Assembly (NCBI GenBank): GCA_015501055.1
Contig: JADNYV010000044.1
Coordinates: forward strand, 186,001-250,000
DNA: 64,000 bases
Direction: 5' to 3'
DNA from: Mucidula mucida
Taxonomy: Eukaryota > Basidiomycota > Agaricomycetes > Agaricales > Physalacriaceae
Below are positions 23,188-35,398 of the stretch, piece by piece. A program made the translations under genes and the position numbers. Within the stretch, counting starts at the first letter, position 1. Each line of letters starts with the position of its first letter. A model generated the notes under the pieces. It did not search any database, was not told the DNA's origin, and saw only the letters and a program-made list of their open reading frames with translations.

Positions 23188-23810
23188 CTCTTCCGATTGG
23201 GCTGCTCTCCTGCCGTCTTTTCTTCAGTATACCGAATCTCTCTGATGTTATATCCACAAATGATACTCTACATAGTCCTTCTGTAGCCTGCATTCTTACA
23301 TTTCTTCAACAACACGTCAGGGCTCTTGAGGAGTATACTCACGATTCTCTCCCTTCGCTCAGCGAGATGGTGTTTCAAACGACACTGGGCGCACGGCACT
23401 GTCAATGCGGACCACTCTTTCTTTTTGAGGCGTACCACTTTTTGTAAACGCTACTCTCTCGATTATGCCGGTGGAGTCGCTCAGGCTGCAGGCTCTTTAC
23501 ATATAGACTGACATGCAACTAGTACCTGGCGTGCAAGTATATGAATCACATATCTTGCCATTCGAGTTTCTCAACTCGAGGATCGCCATGTAAAATTTAA
23601 ATCAAGCACTCACTGTGATTCATTCACAGTTAGTCTCGGACGCTCACATGAAGCCATACCGCGGAAGACGTGGACTATCGATCGAATGGGTACTTATTCT
23701 GTCAGTGTCTACGTATCACTTGAGATGTGACATGGACAAACCTGAAGACATGCTACTATTACAACTTTATTTACAGAGAAAATATATAACCACACTGACG
23801 ACTACAACTC
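23188..23810. other. Convergent intergenic region
   Basis: About 620 nt between the ends of a plus-strand and a minus-strand gene. It holds a small hairpin (CGAGTTTCTCAACTCG, about 23564-23579). Otherwise nothing recognised. Confidence 0.45.
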
Positions 23811-24247
23811 TCACAACTCCTGACATCCCACATGTTTGTGGAATTCCCCGACAGTCGAAGGCGCTCCGCATCCTTCAACAGGACACGCAATAGCTTTATC
23901 GTTCCCGAGGCGATATTCCTTGGCGAAGAAGGCGCGTTGGCCATCTCCTTTCAAGTGCGGATGCTTCACCAGCAGCTTGGCGTGGTAATCCGTTTTACCA
24001 ACGCTCGGTACCTCTGCTGGTTTGTAGTCGCTTAATCTCCTATGATAACATCAGTATTCGTGCAAATAGGAGGGCGTACAAAGATGTACGCTACCTCATC
24101 CCATAGTTTATTGAATGATGACTTGGTTAGTGCTGTCCCTCCGGCTCGACGCGAGGGTTTGGGCGCAATCGTAGTCAGCGCTGCTCCTGCTGATGACGAA
24201 GCCTTGCCATCTTGATCTAAACGAGCCCGCTTGGAAGTGCGAACCAT
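23811..24247 (-). CDS. Small zinc-binding-like protein (128 aa)
   Basis: Not recognised by name. Exon 1 24247-24090 and exon 2 24039-23811 are joined by a 50-nt intron (GTACAT..CATAG), giving 128 aa. The N-terminus is basic and Ser/Ala-rich (MVRTSKRARLDQDGKASSS), looking like a nuclear localisation signal. The C-terminal part has CPVEGCGAPSTVGEFHKHVG, with Cys105, Cys110, His120 or His122 and Cys125 spaced like one small zinc finger. The middle (DYHAKLLVKHPHLKGDGQRA) is regular and charged. It lies 388 nt downstream of another small minus-strand gene. A DNA- or RNA-binding role is only an inference from the finger and basic end. Confidence 0.65.
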
Positions 24248-24635
24248 GGCCTGGTCTGCAGGTTGAGTTTCCGAGAGAACCCGCGTCCTACGTGAGTGTT
24301 AAGAATGTCGAGTCGCGCTATGGGGCGATCCACACCTTTTCTGACGGCTTGAAGATGGGTTCCTAACGCGGCCTATGTTTTCTAATATGTACGCCCTTTA
24401 TCGTGGAGTCAACATCCAGAAACAGCATAACAATTGATAAATGGTGTAAGACTCACGTATTCTGCCAATTTTTTCTAAGCATCATGTTTAATTGCCTGTC
24501 AAGCCATCGAACTCAACATATGTGTGAACGAGGGCTAAGAAAACTCACCACCGTTCTACAGCATCCCTGTCGGCGTCGTATGTTTCTTCGACCGGTCTAG
24601 ATTCCACTCCGTCAGAGGAGATGCGATAGTATCAA

Positions 24636-25315
24636 TCAGCTGGATGCATACGGTGTCTCCACCTCCTTCTTGGCTTTAGGCTTGCGCGGCCGTTTGCGGG
24701 CTTTCGGTTTTGGGAGAAGGTCAGAAGCCGGCAAAGGAGGTCGTCTATATGTATAACGTCAAATTCTGGCATTAGGCATGAATGAGAGACGCACATCTGG
24801 TCTTCAACAACGGTCGAGGGGGGTGCGTTGTGGTTTATTTCGACCATTGATGGCAAAGTCGCTTCCAAATCGCGTTGTTCGCGGGGACTCTCGTTTTCGT
24901 TTTCCCCGTCCTGTTCTAAAGCAGATAACAGAAAATCGTCGTCCTCCATCCCGTCTTCCTTTTCTTCGAATGTGTCCTCAAAATCGTCACTGCTGATGCC
25001 TTCTTGGGAGAGGGCAAGAGAGTCCTCATTGCGATGATCTGACGGCACCGTGTCATAGTCTTCGTCGTCGATTTGATAGAAAAGGTGATTGTTCGACCGT
25101 GACGATGTGCTGGAGGAACAAATTAAGGAATTAGATGATAGGCTGGAGAGAACTACGCACCTCTCGTAGTCTCCTTGTACTACAGACTCTTCTTCTCCTT
25201 CCTTTGAATCTTTCCGGTCGTCATTGTCTACAAGAGACCCCTCTTCATCTGAAGAGTTGTCCGATTCGGATTGGGAATCGCCGTACACCTCCGGCGGGTT
25301 GTAGTGCGTAGGCAA
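24636..25315 (-). CDS. Acidic, Ser-rich nuclear-looking protein; 5' end unresolved
   Basis: Coding from about 25315 (codon for Leu in the context FDELPTHYNPPEVYG) to the TGA at 24636. Two introns are supported: one near 25160-25112 (GTGCGT..CCAG) joining GDYES to TSSRSNNH, and one near 24793-24745 (GTGCGT..ATAG) joining VVEDQ to IRPPLPASD. The body is highly acidic and Ser-rich, with EEKEDGMEDDDF; the C-terminus is strongly basic (KPKARKRPRKPKAKKEVE). That acidic-then-basic layout recalls transcription-elongation or chromatin accessory proteins, but no domain is identifiable. Upstream, an ATG at about 25455 (MSAQ) could be the true start, yet no splice chain to 25315 keeps phase, so the 5' end is left open. 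Confidence 0.55.
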
Positions 25316-26226
25316 CTCATCGAAAGCAGTGAGCTACAGAAACAATGAGCGCGCATTGTTTTCACCTTTGACTAGGGAATACTAATGAGCTGAGTTCATT
25401 GTCAGCAACAGAAGGAGCAGGAACGGCACAAGTCAAATACCTCTGTGCGCTCATTGTTGAGAGTGCAGAAATAAGGAGATTGTAGTGTGAACAAAGGACA
25501 ATGGCAGCTCTTTGTAATCAAAGAGCGCGCCTTCGATCACGTGGAATGAGAGGAAACCAGATTCGGTTTTGGAATGAGACACTGGGAGTCACGGGAAAGG
25601 CAGCCCGTCTTCTCACCTTAGGTTCTCCTCATTCATATATAGAGACGGTTTTCAGTACCCGTCATTGGAGAAATAATCAGAGGGCGCGTTAGAAGTGTGG
25701 CGCAATCAGTCCATTCAGCGTGCACAACAAGATTGGAAGAGGATACACAATACAGCAGAGATATATCTGTATATTTTCCGAATAGCTAGAGGAGATGCTA
25801 AGCTCAGCATTTCCCAGGATTGACCGGCGGGAAGGCGAAAAGGTCGAGTCAGATGTACTAAGATCTATAAACGAGTGGGTTCCCCAGGGATGGCTCGCTT
25901 CAATTCTTTGGCGGTAGAAAGCAAAGAAATGCGACGAGCAGAGGGCGCTTCTTATTACGCCACAGTTGGTTTCGCACCGAGGATTTTGGTCTTGTTTGGC
26001 TCACACAAATGTTCCCGGGACCGATCAATGTTTGCTCGCGGCGCTCGCAAAAACGCTCACATCGTGGCAGGTCATAGTTTAACGCGACGATGTGTTATGA
26101 AGTTGAATCATGTTGAAGCGCGAGCAGAAAGCGTTTGTGCATCTTTGTCAACCGGACACCATGGCGACTGATAAAGGAATATTCCAAGTCTAGATCTGGG
26201 CTGCATAGAGAGTGCTTGAAGAGTCC
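25316..26226. other. Intergenic stretch
   Basis: Contains the likely first exon(s) and promoter of the acidic minus-strand gene at its left end. The rest shows only short open frames with no support. Confidence 0.4.
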
Positions 26227-26461
26227 ATGATAGAAGGGAGCGTAGGGTGTGATGGAGAAACTGACTGGAAGGACGGGGCAAAGGAAGGAAGTTGGAAAGA
26301 CGATATCGGTGAGTATGAGTATGAGTATGAGTTAGGGCTGACCACGCCTGTCACATTTTTCAGTAACAGGCCTCCGCGCTCACGCGTCCCGGCCACGCGA
26401 CGTCACTCCGATCGAAGCAGACCAAATATGCACCACTGCCCTTCGTAAAAGCAATCGCTAG
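26227..26461 (+). CDS. Possible small two-exon protein (59 aa)
   Basis: Exon 26227-26308 and exon 26364-26461 are joined by a 55-nt intron that has a good donor (GTGAGTAT), a branch-like GCTGACC and acceptor TTTTTCAG. The result is 59 aa starting MIEGSVGCDGETDWKDGAKE and ending LRKSNR. The Gly/Asp/Lys-rich first half is hydrophilic and looks like a small stress-type protein. It could instead be the last exons of a longer gene. Notable: the donor site lies inside a tandem GAGTAT repeat. No homolog recognised. Confidence 0.35.
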
Positions 26462-26688
26462 TTGCAGATGGAAAAAAAAATATAACAGTCGTAAGACAGG
26501 CAGTAGATGCGAACTTCAAGTGACAATTCGGACGATGTACTTGGTACCTAATTCAGAGGGGTGTTCTATCCAATAGCTACTTACAAGTAGGACAATACGA
26601 ACTTGGAAGTACATAATGCTAAGCGACGCTTCAGATAATCAAACGCCATTGGACTTGGGGTTCGAATAAGAAGCTGAACTACATCCCC

Positions 26689-28500
26689 TTAGTTCAGGCT
26701 TTCAGACGAAGCCCCGTCGGTGAATGGGAATGGAACGCCGGCGCCATTCGTGGCCAACCACTCCGTGTGCACTATTGCAAGGAGTCTCCTCGCTTCGTCA
26801 TACTTGTCGTTTGGTACCCATCCCTGTGTGTCACAGCCCAGTCGCCTCATTGCGCCTCCGGCGAGAAAATGAGAGCGGGCTTTCTCTTCAAAATCAAACT
26901 GATTCGCCGCTATCTCCTCATCAGAAAAGGCTATAGGGCAAGGCCCCCACTGGGCTGTATCCCAGTCCTGATAAATCTGGAAGAGTGTCTTTCGCAAGAA
27001 AAACGGCCCAGCCGAGCACGCACGCAGAACTAACAGCGGCAAAAAGGTGCTCGCGGGATAAAGGTCGTGTGCATGCGTGACGAGAAAGGGATAGTATTTC
27101 GACTCCATCATGAAGCGTACCCCCCCCTTATGGCGCATTGCGAGATGTTGGTGAGTGCGCACAACGTCCTGCTGCTCATGCGAAAGTCTATCCATGTCGG
27201 AAGGCCATTCGAGATCCTCTGTTGGATCCGTAGGGTCAAATATCTCACCCTCATATCGGAGGGACATCTGAGTGCACAGGGAACGGAAGCACGGTCGCAC
27301 ATTGCTAGTGGGTGTAGGTGAGAGCCTTCATGCGTTCGGCTTCGTTATCTGGCGAGGAACGATGACGTTGGAAGCGAGAAGGTTTGGGTGCCCCAAGACA
27401 ATGTCTGTTTCCGCTCTCTCAAGACGAGTATCAATGAACGTGGCCGACAGGTGAGGCGCCAAAACAAGAACTTGCTGTAGGAGACGCTGAATTTCATCGA
27501 GATCCTCGACGGTGCTAGAAGAGAAACGGAGAGATGTTGGATCAGCGCGGTGCCTCTGCACGGTGCGCAATTCTAGCCGGGCTGCTGCCTCAATCAATTT
27601 CCCAAAATCGGGCCCTGATGGAGATAATCAGACATGAAAGACAGAGGATACAAGGTTCGCACATGGACCTCGATCTCCTTCTGGGTCATCATGATTAACG
27701 CGCCACCATTCTGAAGTTGCGATGGGGCCCACAGTTTCTCAGCAAGTGCATCCGGAAATAAAGATGGCTTGAAGGAATTGTGAAACAACGGTCGACATTG
27801 TAGTTCTGAGGGAAGGTCGTCCTTGAAGTAAAGGCTACCCAGCTGAGAAAATTTGATTATCTGTAGCGTAAGCAAATTGAGGGCAATGGTGGTTATGGCG
27901 TTTTCAAGGGGTTCGCCGCGCAAAGAAGTCCACTCATCACTCAGAGGAGTTCCAATAACGTCTTCAGTGATAATATAAGCTGACCCAACAGGATTGGATG
28001 GATCCTTCGACCACGCGTAGACTTTGGGGACGCCGAATAGACCTATGTCACGGCAAAATTCCGCGGTTGCAACCTCGCTAGCAATCACGGAAGAAACATT
28101 GCCTAGCAGGCGCGGTAATGGCATCCGTGCGATGGCGGTTCTACCATTATCGAAAGTCATGCGGAAAACCTTGCTGCATGAGTCGGCGGCTGGCATTCAA
28201 TTTAGTACAAGTCAACGACACAGTCAATTTGAAGATATCTACCTTCGGAAAATTTGACCATTGAAGTGCACTCTCTGGCGCCAACTGATTCGGATGCAGT
28301 CTTATACAGCTCCTGTACGTTGAAAGGTGAATATCTAGCAACGCGCTCGGTACAAATGTTATTACGCATCAGGAAAAGCGCAGGTATACACCAGCTCACG
28401 TTCTGTATCATTGTACAGCCATTTCCCACTGGAATGTTCGTAGAAAGAAGATATTGCGCGCCGCGGTATTGAAGTAAAAGCAACAGGGCCTTGGACTCGG
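26689..28500 (-). pseudogene. AIM9-like phosphotransferase, disrupted
   Basis: The segments belong to the APH/AIM9 kinase-like family common in Agaricomycetes. Exons with good splices carry SSGKWLYNDTERELV (to 28390), YSPFNVQELYKTASESVGA (28334-28243) and, from 28189, SCSKVFRMTFDNG, ASEVATAEFCRDI, VPKVYAWSKDPSNPVGSAYI and GSLYFKDDL. Downstream, frames break: at about 27597 the phase is wrong for FGKLIEAAARLELRT; after the loop HPNLLASNVIV (compare HxDLxxxN) the expected Asp-Trp segment is missing; and at about 27250 another shift precedes YEGEIFDPTDPTEDLEW. The C-terminal lobe then reads openly to 26689. The catalytic Asp of the loop is Asn here. Family members are mitochondrial or cytosolic and poorly characterised. 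Non-functional as sequenced. A short signal-like exon, MSARAFLLAIIAWQALAQF, near 28738 may be its first exon. Confidence 0.65.
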
Positions 28501-29467
28501 AGGACAGCGCTCTTCAAGTTTCTCTGATTGAATTCGGAGGATTTTAAACACAGTTCCGCGTCGACGAAAAAGGACATACGATGGCAAGCATGACTTTGAA
28601 GGAGGTCTCCTTGACGCGGTTTTGCGTCTTTTCGCGTGTATCTTTGTCCGAGCCAGAGTAAAAGATGTCGGTTCACAGTACAAATTGCGCCAGGGCTTGC
28701 CAGGCTATGATGGCCAGAAGGAAAGCTCTTGCAGACATGACTCGTGAAGTGCCGCCCATTCGGCTGGCAACCTGGGTCCTGACCTCAAGGTCGAGTGAGG
28801 AATGGAACTTACGAGTGCTCTCAGCACAAAGTTTGCTTAACGACTATCATCTGGCATTCCGAGCGATAAGTATCAACCAAATTTTGAAGATAAAGAGCAA
28901 TCTGTATCGAATCGCCAGAGTCAATCGACGCCAGCTAGCGATATAAACCGAATAAGTATTTGGCCCTCAGAAGACAGCAACCAGCGCACGATGCGCCTGA
29001 AAAGCTTAGTCCACCTCGGAACATGTGTGTAGTACCAGTTCCTACAGTATGATGCTGCCCTTCGCTTGTGCATACAGATGTAATGAAAGCCACTATATCA
29101 CGCCCAGGAGCAAAAAGTCTCCCAGACCGATGTCTCCTCCTTCAAGTAGTTTATAAGAAATCAGAGCGAACAAGGACGTAAGGGCGGCGCTTTCGATGCA
29201 GATGTCTCAGAAGATGTGCAGATGCCTGGCGGATCAGAGGGAAGAGCCAATATACAAGAATCAGAACTGATGCTGTAAGATGAAATTTGAAGAGAACAAA
29301 GACACATTGACGTGATGGGTAAGATAACAGGACAGAACTTGACAAGCAAGGTGAATCAATGAACAACAAACCAACTGACGAGAAAGAGACTCTATAATAC
29401 ATATAGTGTATCCAAAATTATATGCAACCAAGTCCTACGTATCATAGATATATAACTCAACACTACA
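28501..29467. other. Intergenic stretch
   Basis: About 970 nt between the disrupted phosphotransferase and the 3' end of the PMR1-type gene. It holds a possible leader exon (about 28738-28680, minus) and no other supported feature. Confidence 0.4.
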
Positions 29468-32400
29468 CTAAACTAACTCGCCCATCCTGCTCCAACTCTC
29501 CTCCGCACTCCATATCCTCTCATATCTCCGCCTCACCTCATGCATCGCAAAGCTGCATCCAGCCAGCACCAGGATCATAGCGAGATCCGCCATGCGCAGA
29601 CCCTCCGTCTGGAATATCGACTGCATCACCGGCACATACACTAAACAGAGCTGTGTTATGGCCGACACGCTCACGGTCGTCACGAGCATCTTGTTCTGCG
29701 TGATCCCGCACCCCAACCCGCGATTCTGGACCGCGGAAACTAGATCAAGGAACACGAAGGACGTGAATGTCTGGAATGAACACGTCGAGTCAATGTCGGT
29801 CGAGTGCTGACGGGTCAATAACATACCATAGTTTGCTCGCGCCGCGACATCCTGTCATCTTCGAGCGCATATATGTACACGAAGAGGGTGCCAATAACGA
29901 TCATCGACGCAGAGAACAGAACGCGATACAACACGCGTTGTGTTATAATCGAGGCATCCTTCTTTCGCGGTGGGCGGCGCATGACAGCAGGGTCAACGGG
30001 ATCTACACCGAGACTTTGACTTGGAGGTCCTGGAGAATAATCAATAAATACGCTGGACGCCGATGTTTAGAACCCTTACCGTCCATGAGGATGTTGATAA
30101 ACAATATCTGCATGGCGTTCAACGGGTTGCTCAGCCCCAGCATAGTGCTCAGTGTAATAAGCGTCAACGCAGCCGCAGCCGTACTAAGCTGGAACGAAAG
30201 GAAGTTCTGGATGTTGTGAAAGATGGACTTGCCTACCCTCTAGTCAGTCAAAGTGCCTTCAGTACAGGAGAAAACACTCACCCTCTTCAATGGCGGGCAA
30301 TATCGTGCTAAAGTTATCGTCCACCAATATCACGTCGGCAGCCTCCTTCGCGACGTCCGTCCCGCTCTTGCCCATCGACACTCCAATATCCGCCATCTTC
30401 AAAGCCGGCGCGTCATTCACGCCGTCTCCCGTCATCGCCACCACCCTCCCCCTTGCCTGGAACGCACCAACAATCGCCATCTTATGCCGCGGGGTCGTCC
30501 TCGCAAACACATTGACATTCCCAACACGTTCCTGTAGCTGGGTCTGAGACATTTGATCGATTGCAGCACCTGTCAGAACGCCAGTCGTATTCGCCCCCGT
30601 ATGCATACCGAGAGACTTTGCTATTGACAGCGCAGTCTCCTCTGCGTCGCCCGTGATCATGACAACCTGCACGCCACCGGCTTGCAGCAGCGAGATGGAA
30701 TCGGCGACGCCTTTCCGTGGAGGATCAAACATGGCCTGGAAACCCGCAAAAACCAGATTGGTACCAGCACCCGGCGCGGGAGAGCCGGCGCGTGTCGCTG
30801 TTCCACTCCGGGGAGCAAGACCATTGCCATTCATCATAGACACTGGCGTAGGCTCTTCGACACTCCCGAATCCATAAGCCATCGCCACCACCCTGAGCCC
30901 CCTTGATGCTGTCTTTTTAGCTTTCTCCACTATGATACTCCGCGCTCTCTGATCCAATCCCGGTGTCGAGTCGTCACTGACATAGTAGAATTTACACCGA
31001 TCGAGGACAGCGTCTATTGAGCCTTTCATGTAGTACATCTCCGTCCCCGGAGATGCTGAGTCCTGATGTGTACCACTGACAGCCATGTATTTGTGCTCCG
31101 AGTTGAAGGGCTTTTCTGAAAGACGATGAAAGGACTGTCAATATAAGTTTAGAAATGTAAAGGTTACGAAAAAGCTTGCAGAACTCACCGTTCTACGATC
31201 AGGTAAGTCGACTTGATAAAGGACGTTTAAAAGCGCAACGTCCGTAGACTGACCAACAAAAGCGCCATCCTCATTCCGATTCAGTGTGCAATTATTACAT
31301 ATCGCTCCAATCTCGATGGCCTTTTTGACGGCAGGAGACAGACGAATCGATGAACCTGGGGCATCAGGATCCAAGTGGACAACTTCGTCAACAGAATACG
31401 CTTCAATGACAGTTTGCTCGTTTTTCGTCAGCGTTCCAGTTTTGTCGGAGCATATGACGGAGACGGATCCGAGGGCCTCTACCGAAGGCAGCTTCTTGAC
31501 AATGGCTTTTCGATGAGCCATTCGTTGAACGCCCAAAGCTAAAGTGACAGTAGTGACAATTGGCAGACCCTCGGGAATAGCAGCGACAGCAAGAGAAACT
31601 GGGGGAGGCGTGAGCATGAAATGGGACAACAAGACAGAAAGACTGCTACCTCCAATGGTGAACATCTCAAGCCACGAGCGTCGTTGTAGAACGCCAAACA
31701 AACAAATAACACCGATAATCCCGAAAGACATGAATGAGAGTTTTTGGGCCAGTTCATCCATGCTAAGTTGTAAAGGAGACCGTTTCTCCTCAACTTCTTG
31801 CATCATGGAAAAAACCAGACCGAACTCCGTAGATATCCCGGTGGCAATAACCACACCTGTCCCGCGACCGCTACGCACAAGAGTTCCCATGAAAGCGATG
31901 CACGCCCGGTCAGCCAACGGTGCGGGATAGGAACCTGTACAGGTCTCGGTGACCTTCGTTCGGGAGACTGTTTCGCCAGTAAGACTACTTTCATCTATCT
32001 CCAAGTCGACAGAGGATATGATGCGTAGGTCGGCCGGTATACGATCTCCAGTAGAGAATGTGACTACGTCACCCGGAACGAGCTCGTTGGCGAGGACATG
32101 GAGCGTCTCATGTTCGCGAACGACGTGACAGTGGTGGGGAACAAGTTTGTTGAGCGCCTCTAGACTCTTTTCTGAGCGTTGTTCTTGGACGAAGCCGACG
32201 GTAAGGACAATGAGGACGGCAACCGTGATGCTCACAGCATCATCGATATTGCCCATAATGGCGGAGATGGTGGCGCTTGCGCATAACAGTAGGATGAGCG
32301 GGGACTCGTAGATTGTTTTGGCAAATTTGATAAACACGGATTCGGGCGTCGCGACCGTGAATTCGTTGTATCCATGGGTGAGGCGGAGGGAGGATATATC

Positions 32401-32915
32401 TGATCTGAGCAAACCCGATTCTGAAGTACGGTAGTGTGATATGGTATCCTGTATGCAGTCACGTTAAGTCCAGTCAATTCAAGTGAAATCTGGCGAGTAC
32501 ATACTTGGATAGTACGATGCGCAAAACGCGCCGATAATGTTTCTTTTGTTTGATGCCTCTGTATTGTAGGTTGCGGGGTCCCCCTCCCGCTCTCCACGTT
32601 GCGCTCAGGTGGCTGGCCAGTAACAGTGCGAAGGGCTCGCGACCACAAACTGGAAGCCTCAGCGTTGACCGCCTGTGCGAATTCCGTTGGCGACGACAAT
32701 GAGCCATCCAGGGCATGTCGCCGTAATGTTGTACTGTACGCAAAATGCGACTCGGCATCCGGAACTGGTCGCAGTCCACTGTTGTCGGCGTCTCCAGCTA
32801 GTAGTGGGAAATACGTCGACGCGGGCGGCGACTCCGGTCGCTGGCTCATGTTGGGGCGCGAGAATGACGAGCTCGTCGGGGTTGAAGTCGAAAAGGCTGA
32901 TCGTTTTCGTTCCAT
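29468..32915 (-). CDS. PMR1: PMR1-type secretory-pathway Ca2+/Mn2+ P-type ATPase (1043 aa)
   Basis: Seven exons: 32915-32505, 32448-31650, 31598-31189, 31134-30282, 30232-30080, 30029-29827, 29770-29468; introns 49-56 nt; frame fully open. P2A ATPases of the SPCA/PMR1 branch pump Ca2+ and Mn2+ into the Golgi. Hallmarks: the actuator loop LTGET, the ion-binding helix [16 protein letters not shown], the phosphorylation site [14 protein letters not shown] (Asp455), [16 protein letters not shown] in the nucleotide domain, TGDGVNDAP at 775-783, [13 protein letters not shown], and [19 protein letters not shown] leading into the last helices. The N-terminal 130 residues are Ser/Pro-rich and unusual in length. 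I chose Met at 32915 (GAAATGGAACG); an in-frame ATG at 32993 would add 26 residues. A Pro/Gly-rich insertion lies at residues 636-665. Confidence 0.93.
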
Positions 32916-33429
32916 TTCTACGGAGATGGAACTGGGCAAGCTGCGATCAGACGTGGCGTGGCAGTGTTCCCTGACACGTGACGTCTTCCACATATGTGGC
33001 GCACGTGGTACTGTCTATTTTTGGTTTGCTACCACCATTATCAACGCACTTCTCTGAACTTCGCTAATCATCTCGTCTGTGCGCACAAATTTGAACTCAT
33101 CCTTCTCCAACAGACTAGGTAACCTCAATCAAATTTCCCAAAGTTGTACCCCAAGTACTTATATTTAGCACAGACTTTCAATCTCTCTTTCATTCAAATC
33201 TGCGACTGGCTTCGAGCTCAGGTAGATTCTGGCCTTGCATCCTGTACATGTATCATACTTCCGTTTCTCATCTTGCTTCTATCATCAGGTATCCTCTGTA
33301 TATTCTCTCTCCACAATTCTCTTTAGGACTTACAACATCAAAGCTCAGATCTACAAAAGTTTTTATAGGGTGTATTCAAGGACAGACCAATCAGCCAAGT
33401 GCAAATTTGTTACGTTTTCCGCCTAAACC
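32916..33429. other. Intergenic/promoter stretch
   Basis: Upstream region of the PMR1-type gene. Pyrimidine-rich on the plus strand with several CTTT and CTCT runs. No gene supported. Confidence 0.4.
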
Positions 33430-34480
33430 GTGACCGTTGACGTCCCACAATCGTCACTTCGCGTGAAATTGTATGGGGAGTGCCCATGGCCATGGCCTAT
33501 CAATGGCATTGACGCAACTCGACTGAGAGTCCTACCTCCCGTAAAATTGACAGTTAAAGTCTGTCTCCTTGGGGATGTTTTCAATCGACTGGAACGGTTC
33601 CTCTCCCGTGCTTCTTTGCCGGACAAAGATCATGATGCTCCTCTGTAAAAAATATCAGCCTCCCGTGGATATCCAGATATGAAAACTACTAGCCACAATT
33701 CGGACAAGATCTCTACCTTGTGTCGTACAGTCAAATCCCCTCTGAAGTCTACTGCGATTTGATTCGAGCTTGTCAGCAAGCCCGCGTCTGTTTTGTTACT
33801 CCTGCGCGCTACACATGGAACACCGAGTGAGGACTTGCCCAGATTTTCGACGGGTATCCATTGTCGTACGCACGACTAACGGCGACATTCGGTATACTGG
33901 TCACGATGCGATAGTTTTTGGAAACTCGATGTCTACAATCTTCCTCTCTCACGGAAGACCGTAGATCTCTTTTGGGTGATCTTCGAATAGTCTTGTGTGG
34001 TACCCAACCTAGCCGTCATCTGGCCGTCATGCACTATTAACACTCAATCGAGGGCGTGCATAGACGAAGACTCGACAGACCGGCATTCAAATTCTACGTC
34101 TCCGGCTCGTTTACGGCGTGCTCAATACAATGTGGGCGGCTCTACACATCAACCTGAGTCTCTTTTGTGTGTCTGGCAAACCTGGGTATCACAGGTGTAC
34201 GCCAGCGTTGACTCGCAAGTACGTGTCTACATTTCGCCCTTCTGAATGACTGACAGATATGTTTGCAGACCTTGTTCTTTCGATGACTGTCTACCTCCGA
34301 GGACGTCTCAGGAAAGATGCCAGCAGCTCTACATCCTCTTCGTTACAGCGTCCTGAGGAAATCCAACGCAATGGAGATGAAGCGGTGCAGGTTAGGATGT
34401 CGCGGACCTTCCGCTTCATGCCGGCGGGATTTGTGAGATCGCCCAGTGAGGTATGCATTCGAGTTCTTACGGAAGTCTGA
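33430..34480 (+). pseudogene. Remnants of an unrecognised multi-exon gene
   Basis: Several plus-strand segments look coding but cannot be joined: 33436-33645 (SSLRVKLYGECPWPWPINGI), 33706-33825 (DLYLVSYSQIPSEVYCDLIR, then ARVCFVTPARYTWNTE followed by a donor), 33912-34036 (FLETRCLQSSSLTEDRRSLL), 34041-34160 (RPAFKFYVSGSFTACSI) after an in-frame TAA, and 34267-34449 (LVLSMTVYLRGRL and a Ser-rich tail). Splice sites exist, but phases disagree and stops intervene. I do not recognise the family. It could be a decayed gene or a gene with assembly indels. Confidence 0.35.
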
Positions 34481-34635
34481 ATGTAAGGATGTTGTAAAGT
34501 CCCCAGGGTTGAATAAACGTAGCGACTGTACGGGTGAGCCTGAGTAGGTTGTAATCACCTTCTAGTTGAAATTGCCCATCACTTATAGTATAAATTAGGA
34601 TCTACGAAATCTGATTATCGTCCTCAGAGCCATCG

Positions 34636-35398
34636 ATGACATCCCCAACGAGTGTTCGACTGCCAGGAATCCAAAGTCTTCTCCCCGGTGAGTAGTCTTC
34701 CCCATTTCTTACCGTCACGGGCTCTCAATCTCGCCGCCGGGAATATAGAACATATCTTCCGCCAGTTCGAGCACGCTAACGCCGACACCACCATGAGTAC
34801 TGGCCGCTCTACCGCTGTGCAGCAGCACCCCCTTAGTAATGTGTCGGCGATGCCACGGGACGTAGTCTCCGACGAAGCGGACGACGATGTAGACGACGAG
34901 AACCAAGCAGAAGGCCTTCCCGCTCCAGGACCAGGCTCCTACGAGAGGGATCACGTCTGTATCTACTGCAATCGAAGGTGTAGTCGACCTAGTCTGCTGC
35001 GTGTCCATATGCGCATTCACACGGGTGTAACTCGTGAGTATCATTTCCGCTGTCGCCGTGCTGACAGAAATTAATTTCAATCTTCCATCAGCGTTCCAAT
35101 GCCCAGATCCTAATTGTGGACGTGTCTTCAACGTCAAGTCCAATATGAAGCGTCACTATGCGCGCCACATTCCGAAAAATGCTCGCGGTAGCTCGAATAC
35201 TAATTCGGCGTCTTCTCAGGTACGCCCAAGCAAGTATTCTAAGGATGTTGAGCACGACTCATTGTTCTGCGTTTTTGAAAGATACCACAATACCCACAGA
35301 TTCGAGACGGCGGCAGTGAGCACAGTGTCATGAATCACGACCAGGAAATACAGCAAGGATACCCCAGGACATCTTACGGCCACGGCCAGAACTCGTGA
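34636..35398 (+). CDS. C2H2 zinc-finger protein (187 aa)
   Basis: Exons 34636-34687, 34749-35033, 35092-35219 and 35300-35398; introns of 61, 58 and 80 nt; 187 aa. The N-terminus MTSPTSVRLPGIQSLLPEH is typical of small fungal C2H2 regulators. An acidic stretch (DEADDDVDDENQAEG) precedes two adjacent fingers. Finger 1 uses Cys88, Cys91, His104 and His108 (CIYCNRRCSRPSLLRVHMRI); finger 2 uses Cys116, Cys121, His134 and His138 (CPDPNCGRVFNVKSNMKRH). The linker TGVTPF fits the TGEKPF consensus. It is probably a sequence-specific DNA-binding protein in the nucleus; targets are unknown. The tail after the fingers is short, polar and Gln/Ser-rich. Confidence 0.88.
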
